From Aurantibacter crassamenti (GTDB lineage: Bacteria > Bacteroidota > Bacteroidia > Flavobacteriales > Flavobacteriaceae), in contig NZ_JAFBGM010000002.1 in NCBI RefSeq assembly GCF_016811105.1, positions 806,001 to 870,000 on the forward strand: a stretch of DNA of 64,000 nucleotides. Direction: 5' to 3'. Within the stretch, counting starts at the first letter, position 1. Every line of letters starts with the position of its first letter. The notes beneath the pieces were generated by a model, which did no database searches, had not been told where the DNA came from, and was given only the letters and a program-made list of their open reading frames with translations. A program made the translations under genes and the position numbers. Shown piece by piece: positions 8,327-18,714 of this stretch.

Positions 8327-11300
8327 ATGACTTTAGAATTTTTAAAAAATTTATTGTCCCGAACAAATGTCAGTACTCGAAAAGCAAATGCTTTTGTCAC
8401 TTTCATTATATCGTTTATAGCCGTTGTATCAGTTTCTGGTCAGATAAACAATGCGTCATATCGGGTAGATTTAAGTTCTACGGATATGCGACCATGTGGC
8501 GGAGCAAATAATGGTTTAAGCACTGTTGGTATACGTGGCAAAAAAGCATCATTAAACACTTTCAAAATAGCTTTTGACTTACCTGATGGAATTTTCTACG
8601 AAACGGGATCATTTGTAATTAATTCTCAGATTGGTTCTGGCGATTTAGTTCTTTCTGAATTTGACATCTCAAACCTAAATGCACCAATTTTTCAAATTGA
8701 AAGACCTAGTAATTCGAATTGGCAAATAGATGATTTTATTGAATTTACTTTTGAAAAAACAGCAGCATGTGAAGCGGTACAATACTCATATGATGGTGGT
8801 TTATTTAAAGACACCCATAGCATAACTTATACAGATGGCTCAAATTCACGCACAAATACAGATAACGACAATACGGTCAACTCATATTCATTACTAAAGG
8901 CATATTTAGCTGTAGAAGATATTGATATACAAGAGGCATTTGTAGGTCAAACCTACAATAGAGACATCATAATTACCAATTCAGGAAATGGTAGTATTCA
9001 AGCATTCGCACATGAAGTAAATGTGCCATCAAACTTACAAGCTAATTATCAATTATCTTTTAATGGTACAACGCTAACTCCTAATATTTCTGGTGACATT
9101 TATACATACGAAATTGATTTAAACAATGCTCCCTTTTTAGGTAATGTAGGTGATTCAGATAATGCATTTGAAAATGAAACAATAACCCTAGTCGAACAAA
9201 TTGTATTGCTAGATTGTAGTTCGAATACTGTGATAACGCATAGTCCGAGATGGGGATGTACAGCCGGTACTTTATGTCAAATTGGAGCGCCAATTCCAGG
9301 TTTTATCAATTTCGACCAAGAATGGGGTGATATTTCATTAACAACAATAGCCGATCCAAACGCAAGGTGGGATGCACCCGTCACCTATACATATGCGATT
9401 GACAATGATAATAATGCTGAGAATGCATATGATGTGAATATAAATATTGGTTTTACGTGGAACGGGAGTTATTCAAGGCCCGGTTTTAATCCTTTACGTG
9501 GGGATGAAGACACCAATCGTATTTTATCAAATTTCAATTTTACAGGAGGTTCATCAGTTACACCTCAAAGATGGCCTTCAACAACAGGCGGATCTGGCCC
9601 TGGATCTTTTCATTTACCACATGACTTTTTCGCATCTGACCCAGATGGGCCAGGTGGTTTAGATGATTTAGATGGTGATGGTTTTTATGATGATTTATTA
9701 CCAGGCGAATCCACAGAGATTAACTTTGATATGGTCATGGATCCAGAAACCCCATCATGTAGCCCATATTCAGCTGACTACGTTTCTAGTGAAAGCCTAA
9801 ATATTGATATATGGAATGAAAATACATGTGGAAATTATAATCGAAGAGATCGTGAAGAAGTTGATCGCCATTATGTAAGGAGAGAATCCCTATTCAATTG
9901 GGGGGCTCCTGAGAATTATGATTTAGATGCTGAAGACGGTTCTACCTTCAACCTTAGTTTTACCGGAAATTTTGTAGCTTCAAGTGGCTCACCCATGTGT
10001 GGTTCAACCGAAATGTTTTCGAACGATGCCAGTACTAGATACCTTGCAGTAATTGACGTACCAACAGGCATTACGTTAGATTCAAGTGCAGATCCAAGAT
10101 ATACTCAAGTTGGAAATCAAATTATTTTCACAGAAACAAACTTGGCTGACTTTGTATATAACAGTTATCTTTTACAAATACCAATAAACTTTCCTTTAAA
10201 TATTGATTGTAGCACGTATACAGGTCCTGTAGAAGTGGAACTTGACTATACAACTTCCTATGAAAGTTCATGTTATTCTACAGATTTACATTGTGGTCAA
10301 TTTGATATTACCACACATTGTCCTAATTCTTGCGTCGGTCCTACCACAACTAGTTTTGATGCAAATAGAATTACAGCAGGTTGGACAGATGAAACAATGG
10401 CCACCAAGGTAACTCTTGATCCAAATGTTCATGCTACTAAGTTTTACATGCCTAAAGATGAAATGGTAGTTACTACTAGTGCTTTTATGCAAAATGATTC
10501 AAAAGACAATCTTCATTTTGAAATGCGATATGTAACTGATAATGGTGAAAGTATGGCAGATATTATTTCATTTACAACAGGTACCATTACAATAAATGAT
10601 TTATCCACAGGAAGTCCGCAAACTTTTCCAATAACAAATGCGCCAGTAGTTACAACACAAGGCACAAATGATAATTTTTTCACCTTAGACCTCTCAAGCT
10701 ATCAATCACTTATATCACCAACCTATGCATATGGTGAGGGTCTTGAAGCAGATGAAATAACGTTAGAATTGCATTTTCAATTTAAAGATGATTTTCCGCA
10801 AACGGCACACCTTTATGAATTTTACTCCTTTCATGGTCGTTTTTTTAGTTTAGACACTTCTAGCAATGAAATTTCATGTGACACCTATAATGATCGCGCC
10901 TATTTCTTTCAAGATGAAGTTAAAATGTTTTTTAATAATAATGATTCAGTAACTGGCTGTGATAATAAATGGCTGTCTGTTGGGATAGAACAAGCATCTG
11001 GAGTAAGTGATAAATTTCCAAATGAATTTAGACCTCCTGTTATTTGGGAATCAACAAGTATTGAAATACCAGCGGGAATGGTATTTAATGGCGAAGTGAC
11101 AAGTTCAGGCTACCCCTACCTTCAACCCGAAGGAGAACCTGCTTCTAACGCCAATAATGGATTAAATTTTACGGTATCTGGGAATATAGTGACCATTACA
11201 CCCGGACCTCGATTTTTACAATTAGATCAACAAGGAAATAATTATCCATCTATACGAATTTCAGTAACAGCTACTAGTGAAACACCAAATATGAGCGTGC

Positions 11301-14131
11301 ATGATGTGTCTACAACGTATCAAAAATATGCCTACTCAGATGATCCTATTTTAATCACTGAAAATGACACAAAAGATTTCGAGTATGAAATTCCTAACTA
11401 TTATTTAAGTTCAGATTCATCTACAGAAATTGGAAATGAGCAGGTTGAAAGTTTCACCGTTGACATATGCACCGATAATGATGATGAAATAAATAATAAT
11501 TGGCTGCGCGTTGACACCGGTACTGGTTATACAATAACAAATGCTTATCTAGTTGAAGGTGGTACTGAATCTTTATTAAATTTTACGACATCAGGTAATC
11601 TTACTTTTATTGAGTTTGGGACAATGGAATCAAGTTCTTGGGTTTGTAAAAAAATAAGATTTGAAGGTACATATACCGAAGATAGCACTCAAGAAATAAG
11701 AGTTTCACATAATTATGATTGTGTCGCCTATCCAACGAATTATGACAGCACCGTATTTTTTAATGAAATATCACTCACATTAGAACCAGTAGCGGCTGCT
11801 ATACAATTACTAATTCTTCAACAACCAACTTCAAGTGTGACAACTTGTTCTGATTTTGATATTGAATTAGAAGCTAGAAACGCTGGTGAAGCTGATTTAA
11901 TAGCTCCAATAATTAATTTTGATATCCCCGGAGATATTTCGTCTTTAACAATTAATGACATAACAATTGAATATCCTCAAAACTCTGGGAATATTGAATT
12001 TATCACACCTATAATTTCTGGAAATAATGTTGCTATAAATCTATTAGAGCATACAGGTATTGCAGCAAATAATGGGCTTTTAGGCTCTTTGAATGCTCCA
12101 ATGGTAGCAGATCAAATCGCAATAATAAATTTAAATTTAAGTCCACAATGTAATTACCAATCGAATACTGGAACGGCGTATACAATAATAGGTAACAATC
12201 CTTCTGGTACTGACGCAATTGGTAGCGGTAGTAGAATATCTGCCAATCCAATTATAATTACAGGAGCAGAACCACCCTATAGTACAAACACTATAGTATT
12301 AGATTCTCCGACTTTTACAGGTTGTGTAATAGAAACAATTTCTATAGAAACTAATATTGAAGATGGTCTAACCGGTTCTAATGATTTTTCAAGAATAGTG
12401 TTGCCTTCAGGTTTAATTTATGTTGACGGTTCACTTACTTCAACAGGAACTCAGGCGGTCACATTTGTTTCAAAAGATACAGTTGGCGACCATGAAGAAA
12501 TTACCATTGCCTTACCTGCTGGTGCAGATAGCTCAGATATTATTGCATATAATATTGGCGTACAAGGAATCGGAGATATTTGCGAAGGCACTTATGATAT
12601 TGACTTGAGTACGTTTGTTACAGTTTCTGGCTTGTCTTGTTCAGGAGTTTCTTGTGGTACAACAGAAGTGAACACTGGTAATGCTAGTACCACCGCTGTG
12701 GTAACAAAAGGAAACTTAACTGCCTCAACTTATGTTGCTACTGCTGAATATGCCCAAGTTGGTTCTAATACCAATTACGCTTTAACTATCGGATTAGAGA
12801 ATACCGGTACAGAAAATTTAGACTCAGGCATTACTTATAATGTATTTTGTGCAGATGGTGCTGGAGTAATAACTGGTTCTTCATTGTACACGGGTACGCT
12901 TTCTCAAAGTATTCCTACAGGAAATACAATAGAAGAAACTATCTCATTTGCGAGTTCAACATTCTGTGGTGATAACAGTAATTTAGTTGTAGAGTTTACA
13001 CCATCAAATACGGATTGCTTTTGTAATCCACTTTCCATTGTTATATCAAGTATGTCTTCTACAGATTTAACTGATTTAAGTATTGATAAACGTTTGGCAA
13101 CTGGTTCAAGTAATACACCCAATGTAGGTGATACTATTACATTTGAAATTGAAATATCTTCAGATGGCACAGCAACAAATGTTTCGCTAGAAGATATTAT
13201 TCCTGTCGGATATACTGTTGATACTGCTAGTATTTCTGACGGTGGTATATTAACAGGGAACATTATTAACTGGACAATTGCAAGTATTAATACAACTTCA
13301 GTTATAGTAAGTTATACAGTAACCATAAATGAACCTACAGGTGCTTCCAACGAATATACCAACATAGCACAAATAACAGCATCAGATCAGTTAGATCCAG
13401 ATTCAACTCCTAATAATGATGACGGTGATCAGTCTGAAGATGATGAAGACAGCGTAACTGATGTTATGGTAGATTCAGTTGATCTTGGCATCACTAAAAA
13501 TGTAAGTCCAAGCTCTGCAGCAATTGGTGATACGGTTATTTTTACAATAATGGCAATTAATTTAGGGAGTTCTGAAATCACTAATATTGAAATAGTAGAT
13601 GAACTTCCTGCTGGTTACGATTATGTTTTAGGAACCACTGATAATGGTACATATGATAATCAAACCAGTTTATGGGTAATTAATTCACTACCTGCTCAAG
13701 AATCTGCAGAATTAACCATTGAAGCTATTGTTATAGAAGGTGAGCAATACACAAATATTGCTGAATTAATTACAATGGATCAGCTCGATCAAAACGAAAA
13801 TAATGATCGAGATGAGGCAACAATTGACCTTGTTACTGATGACTGCCTTAAAGTTTATAATGAATTCTCACCAAATGGTGATTTAAGCAATGAGCATTTT
13901 CATATAGATTGTATTGAAGATTATCCGAATAATCATCTTGAGGTGTACAACAGGTGGGGAACTAAAGTTTTCGAAACCATAGGCTATCAGAATGATTGGA
14001 ACGGAACTTCACAAGGAAGATCAACTTTTAATAAAGAAGATCAACTACCAGTGGGGACCTATTACTATATTTTAGATTTAGGTGATAATCAAACCCAACC
14101 AACATCAGGCTGGTTATATATTACTAGATAA
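8327..14131 (+). CDS. Giant T9SS type B sorting-domain surface protein with DUF11 repeats
   Basis: A 1934-aa exported protein. The ATG at 8327 gives a signal peptide ending in FIAVVSVSGQ. Residues about 440-465 contain an acidic DLDGDGFYDD stretch that looks like a calcium-binding loop. Two DUF11-type beta repeats follow near the C-terminus: the first around residues 1578-1715 (LSIDKRLATGSS, VGDTITFEIEIS), the second around 1715-1838 (LGITKNVSPSSAAIGDT, VDELPAGYDYVLG). The last 95 residues are a gliding-motility-type C-terminal domain: VYNEFSPNGD, LEVYNRWGTKVFE, NDWNGTS, PVGTYYYILDL, GWLYITR. This is the type B T9SS export and surface-attachment signal. The middle is Thr/Ser/Asn-rich beta sequence with no family I can name. 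It probably acts as a surface adhesin. Its PorP/SprF partner starts 6 nt downstream. Confidence 0.9.
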   Translation: MTLEFLKNLLSRTNVSTRKANAFVTFIISFIAVVSVSGQINNASYRVDLSSTDMRPCGGANNGLSTVGIRGKKASLNTFKIAFDLPDGIFYETGSFVINSQIGSGDLVLSEFDISNLNAPIFQIERPSNSNWQIDDFIEFTFEKTAACEAVQYSYDGGLFKDTHSITYTDGSNSRTNTDNDNTVNSYSLLKAYLAVEDIDIQEAFVGQTYNRDIIITNSGNGSIQAFAHEVNVPSNLQANYQLSFNGTTLTPNISGDIYTYEIDLNNAPFLGNVGDSDNAFENETITLVEQIVLLDCSSNTVITHSPRWGCTAGTLCQIGAPIPGFINFDQEWGDISLTTIADPNARWDAPVTYTYAIDNDNNAENAYDVNINIGFTWNGSYSRPGFNPLRGDEDTNRILSNFNFTGGSSVTPQRWPSTTGGSGPGSFHLPHDFFASDPDGPGGLDDLDGDGFYDDLLPGESTEINFDMVMDPETPSCSPYSADYVSSESLNIDIWNENTCGNYNRRDREEVDRHYVRRESLFNWGAPENYDLDAEDGSTFNLSFTGNFVASSGSPMCGSTEMFSNDASTRYLAVIDVPTGITLDSSADPRYTQVGNQIIFTETNLADFVYNSYLLQIPINFPLNIDCSTYTGPVEVELDYTTSYESSCYSTDLHCGQFDITTHCPNSCVGPTTTSFDANRITAGWTDETMATKVTLDPNVHATKFYMPKDEMVVTTSAFMQNDSKDNLHFEMRYVTDNGESMADIISFTTGTITINDLSTGSPQTFPITNAPVVTTQGTNDNFFTLDLSSYQSLISPTYAYGEGLEADEITLELHFQFKDDFPQTAHLYEFYSFHGRFFSLDTSSNEISCDTYNDRAYFFQDEVKMFFNNNDSVTGCDNKWLSVGIEQASGVSDKFPNEFRPPVIWESTSIEIPAGMVFNGEVTSSGYPYLQPEGEPASNANNGLNFTVSGNIVTITPGPRFLQLDQQGNNYPSIRISVTATSETPNMSVHDVSTTYQKYAYSDDPILITENDTKDFEYEIPNYYLSSDSSTEIGNEQVESFTVDICTDNDDEINNNWLRVDTGTGYTITNAYLVEGGTESLLNFTTSGNLTFIEFGTMESSSWVCKKIRFEGTYTEDSTQEIRVSHNYDCVAYPTNYDSTVFFNEISLTLEPVAAAIQLLILQQPTSSVTTCSDFDIELEARNAGEADLIAPIINFDIPGDISSLTINDITIEYPQNSGNIEFITPIISGNNVAINLLEHTGIAANNGLLGSLNAPMVADQIAIINLNLSPQCNYQSNTGTAYTIIGNNPSGTDAIGSGSRISANPIIITGAEPPYSTNTIVLDSPTFTGCVIETISIETNIEDGLTGSNDFSRIVLPSGLIYVDGSLTSTGTQAVTFVSKDTVGDHEEITIALPAGADSSDIIAYNIGVQGIGDICEGTYDIDLSTFVTVSGLSCSGVSCGTTEVNTGNASTTAVVTKGNLTASTYVATAEYAQVGSNTNYALTIGLENTGTENLDSGITYNVFCADGAGVITGSSLYTGTLSQSIPTGNTIEETISFASSTFCGDNSNLVVEFTPSNTDCFCNPLSIVISSMSSTDLTDLSIDKRLATGSSNTPNVGDTITFEIEISSDGTATNVSLEDIIPVGYTVDTASISDGGILTGNIINWTIASINTTSVIVSYTVTINEPTGASNEYTNIAQITASDQLDPDSTPNNDDGDQSEDDEDSVTDVMVDSVDLGITKNVSPSSAAIGDTVIFTIMAINLGSSEITNIEIVDELPAGYDYVLGTTDNGTYDNQTSLWVINSLPAQESAELTIEAIVIEGEQYTNIAELITMDQLDQNENNDRDEATIDLVTDDCLKVYNEFSPNGDLSNEHFHIDCIEDYPNNHLEVYNRWGTKVFETIGYQNDWNGTSQGRSTFNKEDQLPVGTYYYILDLGDNQTQPTSGWLYITR

Positions 14132-14137
14132 TTAGCA

Positions 14138-15067
14138 ATGAATATAAAATTCAAACATATTAGAAGAATATATTTCATATTGGCTTTCGTTGCATGTTAT
14201 TATGGTAATGCGCAGCAAGAACCACAGTATACCCAATATCAGTATAATACTATGTCTGTGAATCCTGCATATGCTGGCTCACAAGGTTATGCATCTATAA
14301 TTGCAGTATATAGAAATCAATGGGTAAATATTCAAGGATCACCAAGAACAATTAGTCTAGGAGTTGACACCCCATTTAAGCTTTTTAGTGGACTTGGACT
14401 TTCTATCGCAAGAGATGAACTAGGGCCTTCAGATGAAACATATTTTAACGCAAATTACTCACATAGTCTTATTCTTAATAGAAAAGGACATCGTCTAGCT
14501 TTTGGATTAAAGGGTGGTGGAAAATATCTTTCTGTTGATTGGTCAAAGGGTACTTTTAAAGATCCCGATACTGCTTTTCAAGAAAACATAACAGGTAAAT
14601 TTCTACCTTCAGTAGGTGCTGGTATTTACTTTTATACGGACAACGCATATTTGGGTCTTTCTACACCAAATGTACTTCAAGGTCAACGATATGATGATAT
14701 TCAAGAAACTGTTGATACAGACCGTATACACTTATATTTTATTGGTGGATATGTGTTCGAATTGAATCCTTCCTTAAGTTTTAAGCCATCAACATTTGTA
14801 AAATATGTAAATGGTGCTCCGCTGATATTTGATGTTTCTGCGAACTTTTTAATTAATAAAAGTATTCATTTGGGTGCCAGTTACCGTTGGGATGATTCTG
14901 TGAGTGCACTCTTAGGTTTCAATATTTCACCTAATATACAAGTTGGCTATTCTTATGACTATAACATTACTAATTTAACCAATTATAATGCTGGCAGTCA
15001 TGAAATTTTCATCAAGTATAATTTCATTTCTAGACTCACAAAAATTCGATCTCCTCGATTCTTCTAA
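14138..15067 (+). CDS. PorP/SprF family outer-membrane protein
   Basis: A 309-aa protein with a signal peptide (about residues 1-25, ending NAQQ) followed by EPQYTQYQYNTMSVNPAYAGS, the usual start of PorP/SprF proteins. The rest is beta-strand-rich and ends SPRFF. PorP/SprF proteins are outer-membrane partners of type B T9SS cargo and help secretion or surface anchoring, as SprF does for SprB in Flavobacterium johnsoniae. It lies 6 nt after the giant cargo gene and is surely cotranscribed. It resembles the second PorP/SprF protein at 61694-62620 in motif order and in its C-terminus. Confidence 0.92.
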   Translation: MNIKFKHIRRIYFILAFVACYYGNAQQEPQYTQYQYNTMSVNPAYAGSQGYASIIAVYRNQWVNIQGSPRTISLGVDTPFKLFSGLGLSIARDELGPSDETYFNANYSHSLILNRKGHRLAFGLKGGGKYLSVDWSKGTFKDPDTAFQENITGKFLPSVGAGIYFYTDNAYLGLSTPNVLQGQRYDDIQETVDTDRIHLYFIGGYVFELNPSLSFKPSTFVKYVNGAPLIFDVSANFLINKSIHLGASYRWDDSVSALLGFNISPNIQVGYSYDYNITNLTNYNAGSHEIFIKYNFISRLTKIRSPRFF

Positions 15068-15094
15068 AAATTAAGGCTATAGAATTATTATAAT

Positions 15095-15865
15095 TTAACG
15101 TCCCATCCAGCCACCGTCTACTAACATTGTTACACCATTCATATACGCTGAGGCTTCTGAACAAAGAAATACAACCGGACCTTTAAAATCATCTGGTTGC
15201 CCCCATCTGCCCGCTGGTATTCTACCCAAAATAGCTTCATTTCGCTCAGGATTATTTCTTAGTGCTTCTGTATTATCTGTATTTATGTATCCAGGTGCAA
15301 TAGCATTTACATTCACACCTTTACCTGCCCATTCATTTGCTAAAGCCATAGTCACCTGACCAATAGCACCCTTACTCGCAGCATAACCAGGTACTGTTAT
15401 TCCCCCTTGAAAAGTCAATAAAGAAGCAGTAAAAACAATTTTACCTTCTCCCCTTTTTACCATTTCTTTTCCAATCTCACGCGATAATATAAATTGTGCC
15501 GTTTGATTAACTTCAATAACCTTATCCCAATATTCATCAGAATGTTCTACGGCCGGAGCTCTTAAAATAGTACCTGCATTATTTACAAGAATATCAATTT
15601 TAGGAAAATCATCTTTTACTTTATGAATAAATTCATATAATGATTCTCGGTTGCTGAAATCACAACTATAGGCTTTAAATTTTCTTCCAAGTCCTTCAAC
15701 CTCTTGCTCAACCATACTACCATAATCTTCTAAAGAAGCGCTCACTCCAATAATATCAGCGCCAGCCTCTGCAAGACCAATAGCCATTGCTTTTCCTATT
15801 CCTCTTTTACAGCCAGTAACTAATGCTGTTTTTCCTTTTAAACTAAATTGATTTAATATGTTCAT
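15095..15865 (-). CDS. kduD: KduD-like short-chain dehydrogenase (2-deoxy-D-gluconate 3-dehydrogenase type)
   Basis: A 256-aa SDR enzyme. The cofactor motif is ALVTGCKRGIGKAMA, the NNAG motif is DILVNNAGT, and the catalytic pair is YAASKGA. The C-terminal part (PGYINTDNTEALRN, GRIPAGRWGQPDD, LVDGGWMGR) is close to KduD, which interconverts 5-keto-4-deoxyuronate-derived DKII and 2-keto-3-deoxygluconate. It is the last gene of the eight-gene minus-strand operon. The presence of KDPG aldolase in the same operon fits a route through 2-keto-3-deoxy sugar acids. Other gluconate or deoxysugar dehydrogenases of the same subfamily remain possible. Confidence 0.82.
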   Translation of the reverse strand: MNILNQFSLKGKTALVTGCKRGIGKAMAIGLAEAGADIIGVSASLEDYGSMVEQEVEGLGRKFKAYSCDFSNRESLYEFIHKVKDDFPKIDILVNNAGTILRAPAVEHSDEYWDKVIEVNQTAQFILSREIGKEMVKRGEGKIVFTASLLTFQGGITVPGYAASKGAIGQVTMALANEWAGKGVNVNAIAPGYINTDNTEALRNNPERNEAILGRIPAGRWGQPDDFKGPVVFLCSEASAYMNGVTMLVDGGWMGR

Positions 15866-15995
15866 TTCTACTATATTCTTTTATTTCAATTACGTTTTAA
15901 TTCTTCTGAAACAATAAATAATTGACTTCTAAATTTACTTCCTTTTTGTATTTCTAATTAAAATATGTCCACAACTTTTAACCAGACATTTCTTT

Positions 15996-17012
15996 TCACA
16001 ATTGACAATCCATTAGTACTTTCATGCCATCAGGATTATTATCAATATTTTCAAATACTTTTTGAATGGAGCTCAAAGGTTGAACATCCGTTATCATTTG
16101 CTCAAAAGGCAATTCGTTTTTAGTAATCAGCTCAATTGATTTTTCATAATCTTCTTTTTCATAAACACGAGCACCAATCAACTTTAATTCTTTCCAAAAG
16201 AATTTGAAAAGATCAACTTCTTTTTTCTGTCCGTGAATTGCTACCATAAGAATGCGACCTCTAATTCCTGCTACTTCAGTCATCACATCTAAGGCAGGTT
16301 GTACACCGGCGACCTCAAAAACAACATCAGCTAAACGACCATCTGTCTGTTCACGCACATACTTTACTAAATCAATTTTTGTTGGATTCACTGCATTTAA
16401 CCCTAGTTCTTTTGCTTTCGCTATACGATTTTCATTTACTTCAGAAACAATCACAGTAGCACCTTTTTCTTTCGCAACCATCGCAACCAATAAACCTATT
16501 GGGCCACCACCTAAAACCACGGCAGTTTCATTTGGTTTTAACTCACTCAACCGCACATCATGAACGGCAACAGATAAGGGTTCGATTAGTGCTGCTAATT
16601 TTAAATCAGTTTCAGCTTTCAGCTTATGTAGCGTAAATGCAGGAATATTCCAATACTGTTGCATTGAACCTGGGCTGTCAATACCAATGAATTTCAAATC
16701 TTCACAAATATGATTAAACCCTTTATCAGAAGGCTTAACACCTCTATCATCAAGTGGTCTTACTACTACTTTTTCATCAATAGAATAACCCGTAACACCT
16801 TCACCAATAGCATCAATTGTGCCTGACATTTCATGACCAATAGTCAAGGGTTTGTTCACACGTTTATCCATCATGCCATGATATATATGAACATCAGTAC
16901 CGCAAACACCTGAGTAGGCAACTTTAATTCTTACTTCTCCTTGTTTTGGTTCTTCAATTGCTCTTTCTATAACAGTGAATGTCTTATTTCCTTCGTAAAG
17001 TGTTGCTTTCAA
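15996..17012 (-). CDS. Zinc-type alcohol dehydrogenase, no structural-zinc lobe, TTG start
   Basis: A 338-aa medium-chain dehydrogenase. GVCGTDVHIYHG (C37), GHEMSG (H60, E61) and GGGPIGLLVAMVAKEKGA show catalytic zinc and NAD binding. Relatives are sorbitol, threonine or galactitol-phosphate dehydrogenases. The usual four-cysteine structural-zinc loop is missing: where it should be, the protein reads VRPLDDRGVKPSDKGFN with a single nearby Cys. The start codon is TTG at 17012. An in-frame stop lies two codons upstream and the next ATG would remove the catalytic Cys, so the TTG start is well supported. It lies between a sulfatase and kduD in the minus-strand operon and probably oxidises a sugar acid or polyol. 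Confidence 0.88.
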   Translation of the reverse strand: MKATLYEGNKTFTVIERAIEEPKQGEVRIKVAYSGVCGTDVHIYHGMMDKRVNKPLTIGHEMSGTIDAIGEGVTGYSIDEKVVVRPLDDRGVKPSDKGFNHICEDLKFIGIDSPGSMQQYWNIPAFTLHKLKAETDLKLAALIEPLSVAVHDVRLSELKPNETAVVLGGGPIGLLVAMVAKEKGATVIVSEVNENRIAKAKELGLNAVNPTKIDLVKYVREQTDGRLADVVFEVAGVQPALDVMTEVAGIRGRILMVAIHGQKKEVDLFKFFWKELKLIGARVYEKEDYEKSIELITKNELPFEQMITDVQPLSSIQKVFENIDNNPDGMKVLMDCQL

Positions 17013-17113
17013 AATTTATATTTTAATGTATACTATTAAGTAGTAAAATAATGGCACTACAGTTTTTCTTAAATAAACTAAATCTGCTTAGATTTCTCTA
17101 AAATAAAGAATTC

Positions 17114-18673
17114 TTATTTCAATTCTAAAGGTGCAATTTTTTCATCACCTACACCTCTAATTTTTTCATAGGATGTTATCATTTCTTGCAGTTTATCCGG
17201 ATTGCTTTGAGCGAGATTTTTTTGTTGCTCAATATCTTCTTTTAAATTGTACAACTGATACTCCTTATCATTACCTAATTCAATATTTACATACTTGTTA
17301 ATAGCAGGTCCATTGTACGGAGGAATCATTGCCCAATCGCCTTTGCGAAATGCTGTTCTTGAGGTTGCTTCAACAACCAATTCAGACCGTCCGACATCGT
17401 TTTTTCCTAAAAAAGCATCTAATAATTCTTGGCTATCAGTAGTACTTTCATCACTACCAACTAACGATGCTAAAGATGTAAATAAATCTATTTGAGAAAC
17501 CATAGCATCTGAAACACCTGGATTAATTTTCCCTTTCCAGTAGGTGAAAAATGGTACTCTTGTACCTGCTTCAAACAAACTATATTTTCCTCCACGTAAA
17601 ATACCTGCAGGTGTATGATTACCCAATTTTTCTTCCGAGTCATCATAGTAGCCATCATTTACAACCGGGCCATTATCACTCGAAAAAATAATTAACGTAT
17701 TCTCTAGTAAACCTTCAGCTTCTAAAGTTTTTACAAATTCACCAATCATCCAGTCGGCTTCAACAATTACATCCCCTCTTGGCCCCATACCTGATGAACC
17801 AACAAAACGTGCATTTGGTGTTCTAGGAACATGGGGTTGTTGTAAAGCATAGTACAAGAAAAAAGGTTCAGATTTGTGCTTTTTCACATATGCTTGCGCA
17901 TCCGCTAGAAAGTAATCAGCCATATCTTCATCAACCCATTTAGCAGCCTCACCACCTTTCATGAAACCTATGCGCGGTATTCCGTTTACAATACTATTAT
18001 TATGACCGTGATGCCATTTCATTTTTAATAGTTCTGGATTATCCAAACCAGTAGGTTCTCCATCAAAATTCTTTTCATAACTAACCTCTATTGGGTCATT
18101 AGGATCAAGGTTAACCACCTTTCCATTTTCAATGTAAACTGTTGGAACTCGATCCTGGGTTGCTGCTAAAATGTGACTATAATCGAAGCCAACTTCGTTT
18201 GGCCCTGGTGCAATTCGCTCATTCCAATTAACATTGCCAGAACCTAAACCTAAGTGCCATTTTCCAACAATTCCCGTATAATAACCCTGTTTTTTCAACA
18301 TTTTAGGAATCGTTGGCTGTGCCGTATCGATAATTAGTGGTGCAGTTCCTGGAAGTATTTTGGCATTTTTATTTCGCCAAGGATATACACCAGTCATCAA
18401 TGCATATCGACTTGGTGTACAAGTTGCCGAAGAAGCAAACCCATTGGTAAAACGCATACCACCATTGGCAAGCTTATCAAGATTCGGAGTTTTTAATTCA
18501 GTAGCGCCATATGCGCCCATTTCACCGTAGCCCAAATCATCAGCATAAATGATAATTATATTCGGTTTTAATTGTTCATCAGTGCTATCAACTACCTTTT
18601 TATCTTCTTTACAAGATGATATAACTAATAAGAAACTAATCAAAATTAGGTAGGTTACTTTCTGAATTCTCAT
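17114..18673 (-). CDS. S1-family sulfatase, lipoprotein
   Basis: A 519-aa lipoprotein (signal ending LLVISSC, C21) of the arylsulfatase A type. The metal site is IIYADDLGYGEMGAYG, and the formylglycine motif CTPSR has C85 as the modified residue. KWHLGLGSGN and FSSDNGPV are further active-site segments. The sequence around the Cys, SSATCTPSRYALMTG, is typical of S1 arylsulfatases acting on sulfated glycans. It lies 41 nt after the KDPG aldolase gene and 101 nt before the zinc dehydrogenase in the same operon, which also encodes a second, quite different sulfatase at 21452-23149. The two may remove sulfate from different positions of one substrate. Confidence 0.93.
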   Translation of the reverse strand: MRIQKVTYLILISFLLVISSCKEDKKVVDSTDEQLKPNIIIIYADDLGYGEMGAYGATELKTPNLDKLANGGMRFTNGFASSATCTPSRYALMTGVYPWRNKNAKILPGTAPLIIDTAQPTIPKMLKKQGYYTGIVGKWHLGLGSGNVNWNERIAPGPNEVGFDYSHILAATQDRVPTVYIENGKVVNLDPNDPIEVSYEKNFDGEPTGLDNPELLKMKWHHGHNNSIVNGIPRIGFMKGGEAAKWVDEDMADYFLADAQAYVKKHKSEPFFLYYALQQPHVPRTPNARFVGSSGMGPRGDVIVEADWMIGEFVKTLEAEGLLENTLIIFSSDNGPVVNDGYYDDSEEKLGNHTPAGILRGGKYSLFEAGTRVPFFTYWKGKINPGVSDAMVSQIDLFTSLASLVGSDESTTDSQELLDAFLGKNDVGRSELVVEATSRTAFRKGDWAMIPPYNGPAINKYVNIELGNDKEYQLYNLKEDIEQQKNLAQSNPDKLQEMITSYEKIRGVGDEKIAPLELK

Positions 18674-18714
18674 ATTCTAAATGGTATTAACTTCATAATA
18701 TATCAGTGAATGTG

